Source: Martelella mediterranea (lineage in GTDB: Bacteria > Pseudomonadota > Alphaproteobacteria > Rhizobiales > Rhizobiaceae). From it: 64,000 bases of DNA. Below the pieces are notes generated by a model. That model was not told the origin of the DNA and made no database searches. It was given only the letters and a program-made list of their open reading frames with translations. Both the position numbers and the translations under genes were made by a program. Every line of letters starts with the position of its first letter. Positions within the stretch are counted from its first letter, which is position 1. Shown here piece after piece: positions 37,958 to 46,676 of the stretch. The stretch is taken from positions 124,001-188,000 of the forward strand of contig PVUG01000002.1 in assembly GCA_003001975.1 (NCBI GenBank), in the 5' to 3' direction.

Positions 37958-38067
37958 TTTTTCCCGCACCCGCTCATTCGCTCATGTTGATGGCTGGCGT
38001 TCGCCGCCGGCCATCGCCATCCTCCATCCCGAACCATAAGACCCCTTTCAGAACACGGAGTCAGATC

Positions 38068-39564
38068 TTGTCTATCAGAACGACTGTTGCCATCGCCGCC
38101 ATTGCTGCCGCGCTGAGTGCCGGTGTCGCGCAGGCGAAAGACCAGCTCGTGGTCGATCTCGTCAACGAGCCGTCGACGCTCGATCCGCACATGCAGTGGA
38201 ACCCGGACAGCTATTACGTCTACCGCAATATCTTCGACAACATCGTCACCCGCGACAATGACGGCGAGATCGTTCCGCAGGTGGCCTCCGCCTGGGAATG
38301 GCTGTCGGACACCGAGCTGGAACTGACGATCCGCGACGACATCACCTTCCATGACGGTGAGAAGCTGACGGCCGACGACGTGGTCTATTCGGTCAAGCGT
38401 ATCACCGATCCGGACCTCGCCAGCCCGCAGCTCGGCCAGTTCGCCGCCATCATCGATGCGGAAAAGACGGCCGACAACAAGGTCGTGCTGACGACCGACG
38501 GCCCCTATCCGGTGCTGCTGGCGCAGCTCGTCAAGCTTTCCGTTGTGCCGGAACATGTCGTTGCCAATGAGAGCGAACAGGACTTCAATGCCAACCCGAT
38601 TGGTTCCGGCCCCTACACGTTCGAAACCTGGGATCGGGGCGTCTCCGTCACGCTCGACAAGAACGATGATTACTGGGGCGATCAGGGCGCATTCGAAACC
38701 GTCAACTTCAAGGCTGTTCCGGATGCCTCCACCCGCGTTGCCAATCTGCGCGCCGGCACCGCCGACCTGATCGTTTCCATCGACAGCGACCAGGCCATGC
38801 AGCTTGAAACCGCAGGCGATGTGAAAGTGCTGACGGCACCGACCGAGCGTGTCGCCTTCATGGGCATGAACACGCTGGTGCCGCCGCTCGACGATCCGGA
38901 ACTGCGCCGTGCCGCCGCCATGGCAATTGACCGCGAAGGCATTGCGCTTGGTCTTCTCGGCGGCGGCGAACAGGTCGTCGGCCAGATGGCGACGTCCGCG
39001 CATTTCGGCTATGTCGACGGCATTGACCCGATCCCCTACGATCCGGAACAGGCCGCCGAAATCATCGCCGCCAAGGGTGATGCGGCCAAGGTGCCGATGA
39101 CATTCGCCACCTCGCCGGTCTTCGACCAGCGCATTGTCCAGGCGATCCAGCAGATGCTGAACGAGGCCGGCTTCAACGTCGAAATCGGGCTTACCGACAT
39201 GGCGACCTATCTGAAGAAGGCACAGAACGCCAATCCCGAGCAGCGCCCGCAACTCAATTTCGGCCGCTGGTCCTGCGCCTGCCAGGATGTCGACGGCGTC
39301 GAGTTTCCGCTGCTGCACTCCTCGTCCAACTGGTCGCGCGTCAACGATCCCGAACTCGACGCGCTTCTGGAAGACGCCCGCACCACGGTCGACAGCGAAA
39401 AGCGGCTGGATGACTATGCCAAGGTCGCCGAGATCGTGAAGGACAACACCTATATCCTGCCGCTCTATCAGGCGACCGCCCTTTATGGCGCGGCCGGTGC
39501 GCTGGAATGGCAGCCGACGGCCAATGAAAGCATGTTCATCAATCGCATGAGCTGGTCCGAATAG
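38068..39564 (+). CDS. Peptide/nickel-type ABC substrate-binding protein 2
   Basis: A 498-residue periplasmic binding protein, by eye about two-thirds identical to the preceding gene over its whole length, including NPDSYYVYRNIFDN and GRWSCACQD. The frame is open far upstream, but the signal peptide begins at the TTG at 38068, with GGAG 8 bases before. The 110-base gap after gene 1 has no obvious terminator. The pair is a tandem duplication, perhaps giving two specificities to one transporter. Confidence 0.92.
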   Translation: MSIRTTVAIAAIAAALSAGVAQAKDQLVVDLVNEPSTLDPHMQWNPDSYYVYRNIFDNIVTRDNDGEIVPQVASAWEWLSDTELELTIRDDITFHDGEKLTADDVVYSVKRITDPDLASPQLGQFAAIIDAEKTADNKVVLTTDGPYPVLLAQLVKLSVVPEHVVANESEQDFNANPIGSGPYTFETWDRGVSVTLDKNDDYWGDQGAFETVNFKAVPDASTRVANLRAGTADLIVSIDSDQAMQLETAGDVKVLTAPTERVAFMGMNTLVPPLDDPELRRAAAMAIDREGIALGLLGGGEQVVGQMATSAHFGYVDGIDPIPYDPEQAAEIIAAKGDAAKVPMTFATSPVFDQRIVQAIQQMLNEAGFNVEIGLTDMATYLKKAQNANPEQRPQLNFGRWSCACQDVDGVEFPLLHSSSNWSRVNDPELDALLEDARTTVDSEKRLDDYAKVAEIVKDNTYILPLYQATALYGAAGALEWQPTANESMFINRMSWSE

Positions 39565-39573
39565 GCTTTACCC

Positions 39574-40503
39574 ATGGGCTATTTCCTTCTGCGTCGCCTC
39601 TGGCAATCTCTCATCACGCTGTTCGGCGTGATGACGCTGATCTTCTTCATTCAGCGGCTGACGGGCGACCCGACCTATCTTCTGGTCCCGGAAACGGCGA
39701 CGCAGCAGGATATCGAGGCGCTTCGCCATGCGCTGGGCCTCGACCGCCCGCTTGTCGTGCAATATCTCGACTTTCTCTGGCAGATGGCGCGTTTCGATCT
39801 CGGCACCTCCTATGTCCAGAATGTGCCGGTCTCGACCATCATCCTCTCCCGCCTGCCCTATACGCTGGAACTGGCCGGCGGCGCGCTGCTGGTCGCGCTC
39901 GCCATCGGCCTGCCGCTGGGCCTGATCCTGGCCATCGGCAGCAAATCGCGGCTGACCAGCCCGCTGATGGGCATGGTTTTGGCCGCGCAAAGCCTGCCGA
40001 CCTTCTGGAGCGGCATTCTGATGATCATGTTTTTCGGCGTGTTTCTCGGCTGGCTGCCACCATCGGGCACCGGCTCGTGGCTGAACCTGATCATGCCGTC
40101 GATTGCGCTCGGGCTTTTGTCGATGGCAACCTTTGCGCGGATCATGCGCAGTGCGGTCATCGATGAAATGTCCAAGGACTATATCCGTTCGGCCCGCGCG
40201 CGCGGCGTTGGCACGCGGCGGCTGGTGATCCGCCATCTTCTCAGGAATTCCGCCATTCCGGTGATTTCGATTACCGCGATTGAAATCTCGCAGCTGCTGG
40301 CCGGCGCGGTGATTGTCGAAACAGTGTTCGCATGGCCGGGCCTTGGCCTTCTGACCGTGCAATCGGTCGTCGCCCGCGATTTTGTCATCGTTCAGGGCGT
40401 CGTGATGCTCGGTGCGGTGGTGACGATTGCCATGAACTTCCTCGCCGACCTGCTCTACAGCCTCGTCGACCCCAGAATCCGGCTTGATGGAGCGACCCGT
40501 TGA
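39574..40503 (+). CDS. Peptide-type ABC permease (DppB-like)
   Basis: A 309-residue inner membrane permease with six helices. It starts GYFLLRRLWQSLITLFGVMTLIFF, has the DppB family LGLDRPLVVQYLDFL segment, and the EAA loop with RSARARGVGTRRLVIRHLLRNSAIPV that contacts the ATPase. It lies 9 bases after binding protein 2 and overlaps the second permease gene by 4 bases. Confidence 0.94.
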   Translation: MGYFLLRRLWQSLITLFGVMTLIFFIQRLTGDPTYLLVPETATQQDIEALRHALGLDRPLVVQYLDFLWQMARFDLGTSYVQNVPVSTIILSRLPYTLELAGGALLVALAIGLPLGLILAIGSKSRLTSPLMGMVLAAQSLPTFWSGILMIMFFGVFLGWLPPSGTGSWLNLIMPSIALGLLSMATFARIMRSAVIDEMSKDYIRSARARGVGTRRLVIRHLLRNSAIPVISITAIEISQLLAGAVIVETVFAWPGLGLLTVQSVVARDFVIVQGVVMLGAVVTIAMNFLADLLYSLVDPRIRLDGATR

Positions 40504-41366
40504 AATCCTCTGCCCGTTTCATCAAGACCCTTTTCGTCCCCGCCTCCGGCCGGTCGATCCCGGTCGGCGTCTTCGTCATCATCGTGCTCTGTCTGGTGGC
40601 CATGGCCGCCTTTGCGCCGTGGCTTGCCCCGGTCGACCCCAACAAGCAGAACCTGCTTGGACGGCTGAAGCCGCCGGGCACGGAAATCCGCGGCACATAT
40701 TTCCTGCTCGGCTCCGACGAACTTGGCCGCGACCTCCTAAGCCGGGTCATCTACGGCGCACGGATTTCGCTGTCCGTCGCCGTGCTCTCGGTGCTGCTTT
40801 CCGGCATCACCGGCACGCTTCTCGGCATGGCCGCAGGCTATATGCGCGGCACGGTCGAAACCGTCATCATGCGCCTTGTCGACATCTTCCTGTCGATCCC
40901 GGCCATTCTTCTGGCGATCATCACCGTTGCCGTTCTCGGGCCCGGCTTCATCAATGTGGTTCTGGTTCTGGGGCTGACCCGCTGGCCGCGTTACGCCCGC
41001 GTGGCCTACGGCCAGACGCTGTCGGTCGCCAACATGCCCTATGTGCGGCTTTCGCGCGCCATGGGCGCAAGCTGGATACGGGTGCTCGGCCTGCATGTCC
41101 TGCCCAATATCGTGGCCGCCCTTTCCGTTGTCGCCACGCTGGAATTCGGGCTGATGGTGCTGTTCGAAGCAGGGCTTTCCTTCCTCGGTCTCGGCGTGCA
41201 GCCGCCGACGGCAAGCTGGGGCGCGATGCTCTCGGTCGGGCGCAACTATGTCTCAAATGCCTGGTGGATCGCCACCTTCCCCGGCATCTGTCTCTTTCTT
41301 CTGGTGCTGTCGATCAACCTGATCGGCGATGCGCTGAGCGATTATCTCAATCCAAAATCACGGTAG
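40500..41366 (+). CDS. Peptide-type ABC permease (DppC-like)
   Basis: A 288-residue permease. The N-terminal OppC region has one helix (VFVIIVLCLVAMAAFAPWLAP), then LLGSDELGRDLLSRVIYGARISL, the standard DppC motif; the EAA loop is VRLSRAMGASWIRVLGLHVLPN. Translation probably starts at the TTG overlapping the dppB-like stop (TTGA). It partners the preceding permease. Confidence 0.94.
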   Translation: MKSSARFIKTLFVPASGRSIPVGVFVIIVLCLVAMAAFAPWLAPVDPNKQNLLGRLKPPGTEIRGTYFLLGSDELGRDLLSRVIYGARISLSVAVLSVLLSGITGTLLGMAAGYMRGTVETVIMRLVDIFLSIPAILLAIITVAVLGPGFINVVLVLGLTRWPRYARVAYGQTLSVANMPYVRLSRAMGASWIRVLGLHVLPNIVAALSVVATLEFGLMVLFEAGLSFLGLGVQPPTASWGAMLSVGRNYVSNAWWIATFPGICLFLLVLSINLIGDALSDYLNPKSR

Positions 41367-41372
41367 AAAATC

Positions 41373-42161
41373 ATGGAAACAGCAAAACAGTTTGATGGAA
41401 AAGGCGTGGTCGTCACCGGCGCGCTCGGCGTTTTCGGCCGCGGCATCGCCAAGGCCTTTGCCGAGGCCGGCGCAAGGGTCTGCGTCACCGACCGCGACCA
41501 GTCCGCACTCGATGCGCTGGCGGGAGAACTCGGCACGCAAGGCTCGTTCGGCTACGCCGCGGAGCTGACCTCGAAAGAAGAACTGGAGGCCCTGATCGCC
41601 GCCGTCGGAGAAAAATGGGGCCATGCCGATGTGCTGGTCAACAATGCCGGCGTCTACCCGAGCGGCTTCCTGCTGGATATCGACGCCGATGAATGGGACC
41701 GCATCTTCGACGTCAACCTGCGCGCGCCCTTCATCCTGACGCGCGGTTTTGCGCTGCAGATGATCGACAAGGGCGCGAAAGGCTCGATCATCAACATCTC
41801 CTCGGGCGCTGCCCGCAAGATGCGCCGCACGGTCGTGCCCTACTGCACCTCCAAGACCGCGCTCGACCGGATGACCAAGGGGTTTTCGCTGGAACTTGCC
41901 GAATTCGGCATCCGCGTCAACGCGCTGGAACCCGGCTTTGCCGCCGGCAGCACCGCAAGCCCGCTCACCGACGCGCATGTTCAAAACACCGTCTCCAACA
42001 TTCCGCTGGGCCGGGCCAGCACCATCGAGGATATCGCGCCGGGCCTGTTCTATCTGGCCTCCGACGCCTCGTCCTATGTCACCGGCGCGACGCTGACGAT
42101 TGACGGCGGCAATTCCGCCGGCACCATGACTGTCACCCAGGACAAGAAGACACCGCTATGA
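41373..42161 (+). CDS. Short-chain dehydrogenase/reductase
   Basis: A 262-residue NAD(P)-dependent oxidoreductase of the classical SDR type. It has the cofactor motif TGALGVFGRG (~15-24), NNAG (90-93), Ser143/144, Tyr157 and Lys161 (PYCTSK), and a C-terminal SYVTGATLTIDGGNS. Asp40 after the second strand (VCVTDRD) favours NAD+. The substrate is presumably something released from the imported compound. It overlaps the deacetylase gene by 4 bases. Confidence 0.93.
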   Translation: METAKQFDGKGVVVTGALGVFGRGIAKAFAEAGARVCVTDRDQSALDALAGELGTQGSFGYAAELTSKEELEALIAAVGEKWGHADVLVNNAGVYPSGFLLDIDADEWDRIFDVNLRAPFILTRGFALQMIDKGAKGSIINISSGAARKMRRTVVPYCTSKTALDRMTKGFSLELAEFGIRVNALEPGFAAGSTASPLTDAHVQNTVSNIPLGRASTIEDIAPGLFYLASDASSYVTGATLTIDGGNSAGTMTVTQDKKTPL

Positions 42162-43045
42162 GCATGCTTGACCTTCCCGCTCCCTATCCGTGGCCGGACG
42201 GCAAAAAATCGGCCTTCTGCTTTTCCATCGATGTCGATGCCCATTCGCCGTGGATGTGGAACAACCGCAATGATGTGCCCGAACTGCTCTCGCATCTGGA
42301 ACAGCGCCGTTACGGCCCGCGCATCGGCATCAAACGGATCGCCGATCTGCTGGCCCGCCATGATATCAAGGCGAGCTTCTTCGTGCCCGCCGCCGTGGCG
42401 GAAGAAAACCCGTGGATGCTGCCCGCGCTGGTGGAGGCAGGCCACGAAGTCGGCCTGCACGGCTATTTCCACGAACTGGTCAGCCAGACGCGCGATGACG
42501 AATTCACTCGCGTTCTCGAGGCGTCGATTGCGCTTTTCGAACGCCAGACCGGGCAAAAACCGGCAGGTTTCCGCTCGCCCGCATGGGAAATGACACCGCA
42601 TATGCTGGCCGAGGTCAAACGGCACGGCTTTTACGACAGCTCGCTGATGGGCTCCGACACGCCTTATGCGGTGCATGACGTCACCGAAGTTCCGGTCAAC
42701 TGGGCGACCGACGACGCCATCTTCTTCAAGTTCCTCGATGGCAGCGACACCCGCGCGCCGCTCGGCACCAACCAGATGCTCGATGCGTGGAAAGAAGAAC
42801 TTGCCGCCAGTCGCCGGTTTTCGACGCTGTTCATGCTGACCGTGCACGACTGGATCTCCGGTCGTGGTTCGCGCATCGCCATGCTCGACCGGCTTGTCGA
42901 AGACGTGCTTTCCGATGACAGCATCTGGGTTGCCACGGCGAGCGAGATTGCCGCCCATTACCGCGACCATGCCGCCGGCCGCGATGCCGTTTCACCGGAA
43001 ATCCCGGCCTCGCTTTATGACCACCCGGCCTGGAAAGGCGAATAA
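42158..43045 (+). CDS. CE4 polysaccharide deacetylase-fold protein, HpPgdA/PuuE-like
   Basis: A 295-residue NodB-fold hydrolase without a signal peptide, so it acts in the cytoplasm. Metal and catalytic positions: Asp25 and Asp27 (FSIDVDAHSP), His101 and His105 (HGYFH), and RSPAWE at ~139-144. The layout follows Helicobacter PgdA-like proteins, whose relatives include cyclic imide and allantoin hydrolases. Amide or imide bond cleavage of an imported compound fits better than polysaccharide deacetylation. Coupled to the GGT gene by a TAATG overlap. Confidence 0.85.
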   Translation: MSMLDLPAPYPWPDGKKSAFCFSIDVDAHSPWMWNNRNDVPELLSHLEQRRYGPRIGIKRIADLLARHDIKASFFVPAAVAEENPWMLPALVEAGHEVGLHGYFHELVSQTRDDEFTRVLEASIALFERQTGQKPAGFRSPAWEMTPHMLAEVKRHGFYDSSLMGSDTPYAVHDVTEVPVNWATDDAIFFKFLDGSDTRAPLGTNQMLDAWKEELAASRRFSTLFMLTVHDWISGRGSRIAMLDRLVEDVLSDDSIWVATASEIAAHYRDHAAGRDAVSPEIPASLYDHPAWKGE

Positions 43046-44595
43046 TGCAGACCTGGAATATCAAGAAACCCGCCGTGACGACGGATAAGGGCATTGTCGC
43101 CGCCCAGCATTTCGAGGCCGCCGAAGCCGGGGCAAAGGTGCTTGCCGCAGGCGGCAACGCCATGGATGCGGCGATCACCGCCGCCTTCGTGCTTTCGGTG
43201 GTCGAGCCGTGGCTGAGCGGTGTCGGCGGCGGCGGATTTCTGCTGTGGAGCGATGCCGATGGCAGCCCGGTCGAGGCGCTCGATTTCAACGTGCGCTCCA
43301 GCCGCAACATGGCCGCCGAGCAATATCCGCTGATCGGCGGCAATGACGGCGACTGGTTCGACTGGCCGGCCGTCGAGGACGACCGCAACATTACCGGCTA
43401 TTCCTCGATCTGCGTGCCGGGCTCGGTCGCAGGGCTTGCCGAGGCGCTTGAAAAACACGGCACGCTGTCGCTTGCGGACGCGCTGCAACCGGCCATCGAG
43501 ATTGCCGAACGCGGCATGCTGGTCGACTGGTTCACCTCGCTCTGCCTTGCCATCGACCAGCGCGGCCTTTCGATGTTTCCCGAGACCGCGCGGCTGTTTC
43601 TCGATGAGGACGGCCATGCGCTGAAGGCGAAGAACGGCGAGGAAACCTACCGCCCCATGCCCGCCAAGGCGAAGCTTCTGAGAAGACTGGCCGAAGCCGG
43701 CGCGCGTGATTTCTACGAGGGCGAGATCGCCGCCGGTCTGGTGCGCGATCTCAATGACGGCGGCTCGGTCATCGACGCTGCCGATCTCGCCAGTTACCGA
43801 CCCGAATGGATTGCCGCTGCGGCGCAGGATTACCGTGGTCACGAAATCAACGTCGCCTCCGGTCTCGGCGGCGGCCCGAGCCTGCTCGCCACGCTGAAAA
43901 AGCTCGAGACCACTCTGCCCGTTGCCGCCATTCCGGGTGCGGCGGCGGCGAAAGCCTATGCCCGCGCCATCCGCGCCACCTATGCCGACCGGCTGACGCA
44001 TATGGGCCATGCCGGTCAGGGGCAGGATTGCACCAGCCACCTCTCCGTGGTTGATGCGGCAGGCAACATGGTTTCGCTCACCAACACGCTACTGTCGCGC
44101 TTCGGCTCCAAGGTCGTGCTGCCGCAAAGCGGTATTCTGATGAACAACGGCATGATGTGGTTCGACCCGCGCCCCGGCGTTCCCAACCGCATAGCGCCGG
44201 ATGTGAAGCCGCTTGCCAACATGGCGCCGGTGATCATCCGCAAGGACGGGCGTCCGTGGATGGCAATCGGGGCTGCGGGCGGGCGGCAGATCTTCCCGGC
44301 GCTGACGCAGATCATCTCCTATGTCATCGACGGCGGCATGGCCCTTTCGGACGCCTTCCACACGCCGCGCATCGATGCCAGCGCGCCGACCATTGCCGTC
44401 GACCGCGCGGCCGATGCCGATGTCGCAGCGGCGATTGCTGAAGATTTTTCGGTGAAACTGGTGACCAACACGCTGCATCCGGTCAACTTCTCCATCCCGT
44501 CTGCGGTGATGACCGAAAGCGATCGCCATATCGGCATGGTCCATCCGGTCAATCCCTGGGCAAAGGCGGTCGCGGAGGATGGTTGCGATGGCTGA
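43045..44595 (+). CDS. Gamma-glutamyltransferase without signal peptide
   Basis: A 516-residue Ntn-hydrolase precursor that hydrolyses or transfers gamma-glutamyl groups. The N-terminal AAEAGAKVLAAGGNAMDAAITAAF is typical. The self-cleavage and catalytic Thr is Thr330 (CTSHLSVVD), and GAAGGRQI provides the oxyanion region. It is shorter than the periplasmic E. coli enzyme (580 residues) and lacks any export signal, so it is predicted to be cytoplasmic, downstream of the importer. It overlaps the ATPase gene by 8 bases. Confidence 0.92.
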   Translation: MQTWNIKKPAVTTDKGIVAAQHFEAAEAGAKVLAAGGNAMDAAITAAFVLSVVEPWLSGVGGGGFLLWSDADGSPVEALDFNVRSSRNMAAEQYPLIGGNDGDWFDWPAVEDDRNITGYSSICVPGSVAGLAEALEKHGTLSLADALQPAIEIAERGMLVDWFTSLCLAIDQRGLSMFPETARLFLDEDGHALKAKNGEETYRPMPAKAKLLRRLAEAGARDFYEGEIAAGLVRDLNDGGSVIDAADLASYRPEWIAAAAQDYRGHEINVASGLGGGPSLLATLKKLETTLPVAAIPGAAAAKAYARAIRATYADRLTHMGHAGQGQDCTSHLSVVDAAGNMVSLTNTLLSRFGSKVVLPQSGILMNNGMMWFDPRPGVPNRIAPDVKPLANMAPVIIRKDGRPWMAIGAAGGRQIFPALTQIISYVIDGGMALSDAFHTPRIDASAPTIAVDRAADADVAAAIAEDFSVKLVTNTLHPVNFSIPSAVMTESDRHIGMVHPVNPWAKAVAEDGCDG

Positions 44596-45580
44596 AACAC
44601 AGGCAGCCCCGACCCTTGCGGTCTCCGATCTGGAAATCTCCGTCGGCCCCTACAGGGTTGTCGACGGCGTCGATCTAGATATCGGGCGCGGCGAGATTGT
44701 CGCGTTGGTCGGCGAATCCGGTTCCGGCAAGAGCCTGACGGCGCTGGCGCTGATGGGGCTGCTTGGCGGGCGGGTGAACCAAACGGGCGGCGAGGTCCGC
44801 CTCAACGGATCCGCCCTCGACACCACCGACGACAGGGCGATGCGCAAACTGCGCGGCACGGCGATGTCGATGATCTTTCAGGAGCCGGTCGCCTCCCTCA
44901 ACCCGCTGATGAGCGTCGGTTCTCAGGTGGCCGAAAGCCTGATCGTTCACGGCCGGGCCAGCGAACGCGACGCCTATGACAAGGCCGTTGCCATGCTCGC
45001 CGATGTCGGCATTCCCGAGCCGGCCAAGCGCGCGAAACAGTTCGCCTCCTCGCTTTCGGGCGGCATGTGCCAGCGGGTGATGATCGCCTCGGCGCTGATT
45101 GCCCGCCCGGACCTCTTGATTGCCGACGAGCCGACAACCGCGCTCGACGTCACGGTACAGGCGCAGATCCTGCAACTGATGCGCCGGCTGCGCGATGAAA
45201 CCGGCACTTCGATCCTGATCATCACCCACGATATGGGCGTTGTCGCCTCCGTCGCCGACCGCGTCTGCGTCATGTATGGCGGCCGCATCGTCGAACAGGC
45301 CGATGTCGAAACGCTTTTTGCTGCACCGCGCCACCCCTATACAAAGCTGCTTCTGACAACGATCCCGAAAATCACCGACGAACCGAAGCGCGAGCTTTAT
45401 TCCATCAGCGGCACCGTGCCCGATATCAGCGCCTTCCCGGAAGGCTGTCGCTTCCGCACCCGCTGTCCGCTGGCAGATGACCAATGCGCTGAAACGCCGC
45501 CGCTTGTTCCGCCTTCGGCAACGGAAACCGGCCGCAAGGTCGCCTGCTGGCACCATGACAAAACCGAGGCCCTGCAATGA
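44588..45580 (+). CDS. Peptide-type ABC ATPase (DppD-like)
   Basis: A 330-residue ATPase: Walker A GESGSGKSLT, signature LSGGMCQRV, Walker B LLIADEPTTALD, and the Opp C-terminal domain with CRFRTRCPLADDQC, a cysteine cluster of this family. The ATG at 44588 has GGAG at the right distance; the in-frame ATG 9 bases earlier overlaps that ribosome site. It powers the permease pair 4 kb upstream in the same operon. Confidence 0.94.
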   Translation: MAETQAAPTLAVSDLEISVGPYRVVDGVDLDIGRGEIVALVGESGSGKSLTALALMGLLGGRVNQTGGEVRLNGSALDTTDDRAMRKLRGTAMSMIFQEPVASLNPLMSVGSQVAESLIVHGRASERDAYDKAVAMLADVGIPEPAKRAKQFASSLSGGMCQRVMIASALIARPDLLIADEPTTALDVTVQAQILQLMRRLRDETGTSILIITHDMGVVASVADRVCVMYGGRIVEQADVETLFAAPRHPYTKLLLTTIPKITDEPKRELYSISGTVPDISAFPEGCRFRTRCPLADDQCAETPPLVPPSATETGRKVACWHHDKTEALQ

Positions 45581-46572
45581 GCGCGACACGAAACGGCAAC
45601 GGCCCGCTGCTGCGGGTCGAGGAACTGAAGGTCCATTTTCCGGCCGGCCAGAAGAGGCTTTTCGCGCGTGAGCCGCAGCAGGTGGTGAAGGCCGTCGACG
45701 GCGTGTCGTTTCACGTCCACGAAGGCGAGACGCTGGCCATCGTCGGGGAATCGGGCTGCGGCAAGTCGACCACCGGCAACGCCATTCTGGGACTGGAACC
45801 GGCAACCGAGGGGCGAATTTTCTTTCGCGGCCGTGATCTCACCGAGATGAACGCGAAGGAACGCGCGGCGATGTGGCGCAATCTTCAGGTCGTGTTTCAG
45901 GACCCGGTTTCCGCCCTCGACCCGAAGCGCACCATTGCCCAGTCGATCGCCGAACCGCTGGCCATTCACAATGTCCCCGCGCGTGAACGCAAGGCCCGCG
46001 TCGACGAGCTTTTGGAACAGGTCGGCCTTAATCCCGGCCAGCGCGACCGCTACCCGAACGAGCTTTCCGGCGGCCAGCGCCAACGCGTGGTCATTGCCCG
46101 GGCGCTGGCGCTGAAACCCGACGTGATCATCTGCGACGAGGCGGTTTCCGCGCTCGACGTGTCGATCCAGTCTCAGATCCTCAACCTGCTAATGCGGCTT
46201 CAACGCGAACTCGGCCTTGCCTATATCTTCATCTCCCACGACCTCTCCGTCGTCCGCCACATCGCAGACCGGGTGGTGGTGATGTATCTGGGAACGGTCG
46301 TCGAGGAAGGCCCGGCAACAACGCTTTTCGCCGATCCGCGCCACCCCTATACCGAAGCGCTTCTGGCCGCCATTCCGCTGGCCGACCCGGTGGCCGAGCG
46401 CGCCAAGACCGTGCAGCTTCTGGAAGGCGACCTGCCAAGCCCGCTCAATCCACCCAAGGGCTGTCCCTTCGTCACCCGCTGCCCGATTGCCGAAAGCCGC
46501 TGTGCCGAGGAACGGCCGCTCGCCCGGCGCACGGACAACGGCACGCGCCGGCTGGCCTGTTTTTTGAGGTAA
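45577..46572 (+). CDS. Peptide-type ABC ATPase (DppF-like)
   Basis: A 331-residue ATPase: Walker A GESGCGKSTTGNAI, signature LSGGQRQRVVIARAL, Walker B IICDEAVSALD, and an Opp C-terminal region with CPFVTRCPIAESRC. It overlaps the DppD-like gene by 4 bases and is the last gene of the operon; a weak hairpin follows. Confidence 0.94.
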   Translation: MSATRNGNGPLLRVEELKVHFPAGQKRLFAREPQQVVKAVDGVSFHVHEGETLAIVGESGCGKSTTGNAILGLEPATEGRIFFRGRDLTEMNAKERAAMWRNLQVVFQDPVSALDPKRTIAQSIAEPLAIHNVPARERKARVDELLEQVGLNPGQRDRYPNELSGGQRQRVVIARALALKPDVIICDEAVSALDVSIQSQILNLLMRLQRELGLAYIFISHDLSVVRHIADRVVVMYLGTVVEEGPATTLFADPRHPYTEALLAAIPLADPVAERAKTVQLLEGDLPSPLNPPKGCPFVTRCPIAESRCAEERPLARRTDNGTRRLACFLR

Positions 46573-46587
46573 CGGAAGAACCAACGA

Positions 46588-46606
46588 GAGGGGCTGAACG
46601 CCCCTC
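46588..46606. terminator. Possible bidirectional terminator between ABC operon and DapA-like gene
   Basis: A 7-bp stem GAGGGGC/GCCCCTC with a 5-base loop, 15 bases after the ATPase stop, between convergent genes. The nearest T-run is 14 bases further on (CTTTTTC), so termination strength is uncertain. Confidence 0.4.
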
Positions 46607-46676
46607 CCCGCCTGGCTGCTTTTTCAAACCGTCCGGCTCCTCGGCACGCCGCTTTGCGCCGGGCGGCCGGGCATCA

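Noticed and set aside
36443-39564. Tandem binding-protein genes as an assembly duplication
   Set aside because: The copies differ at about a third of residues throughout and have different start codons and leaders, so they are true diverged paralogues.
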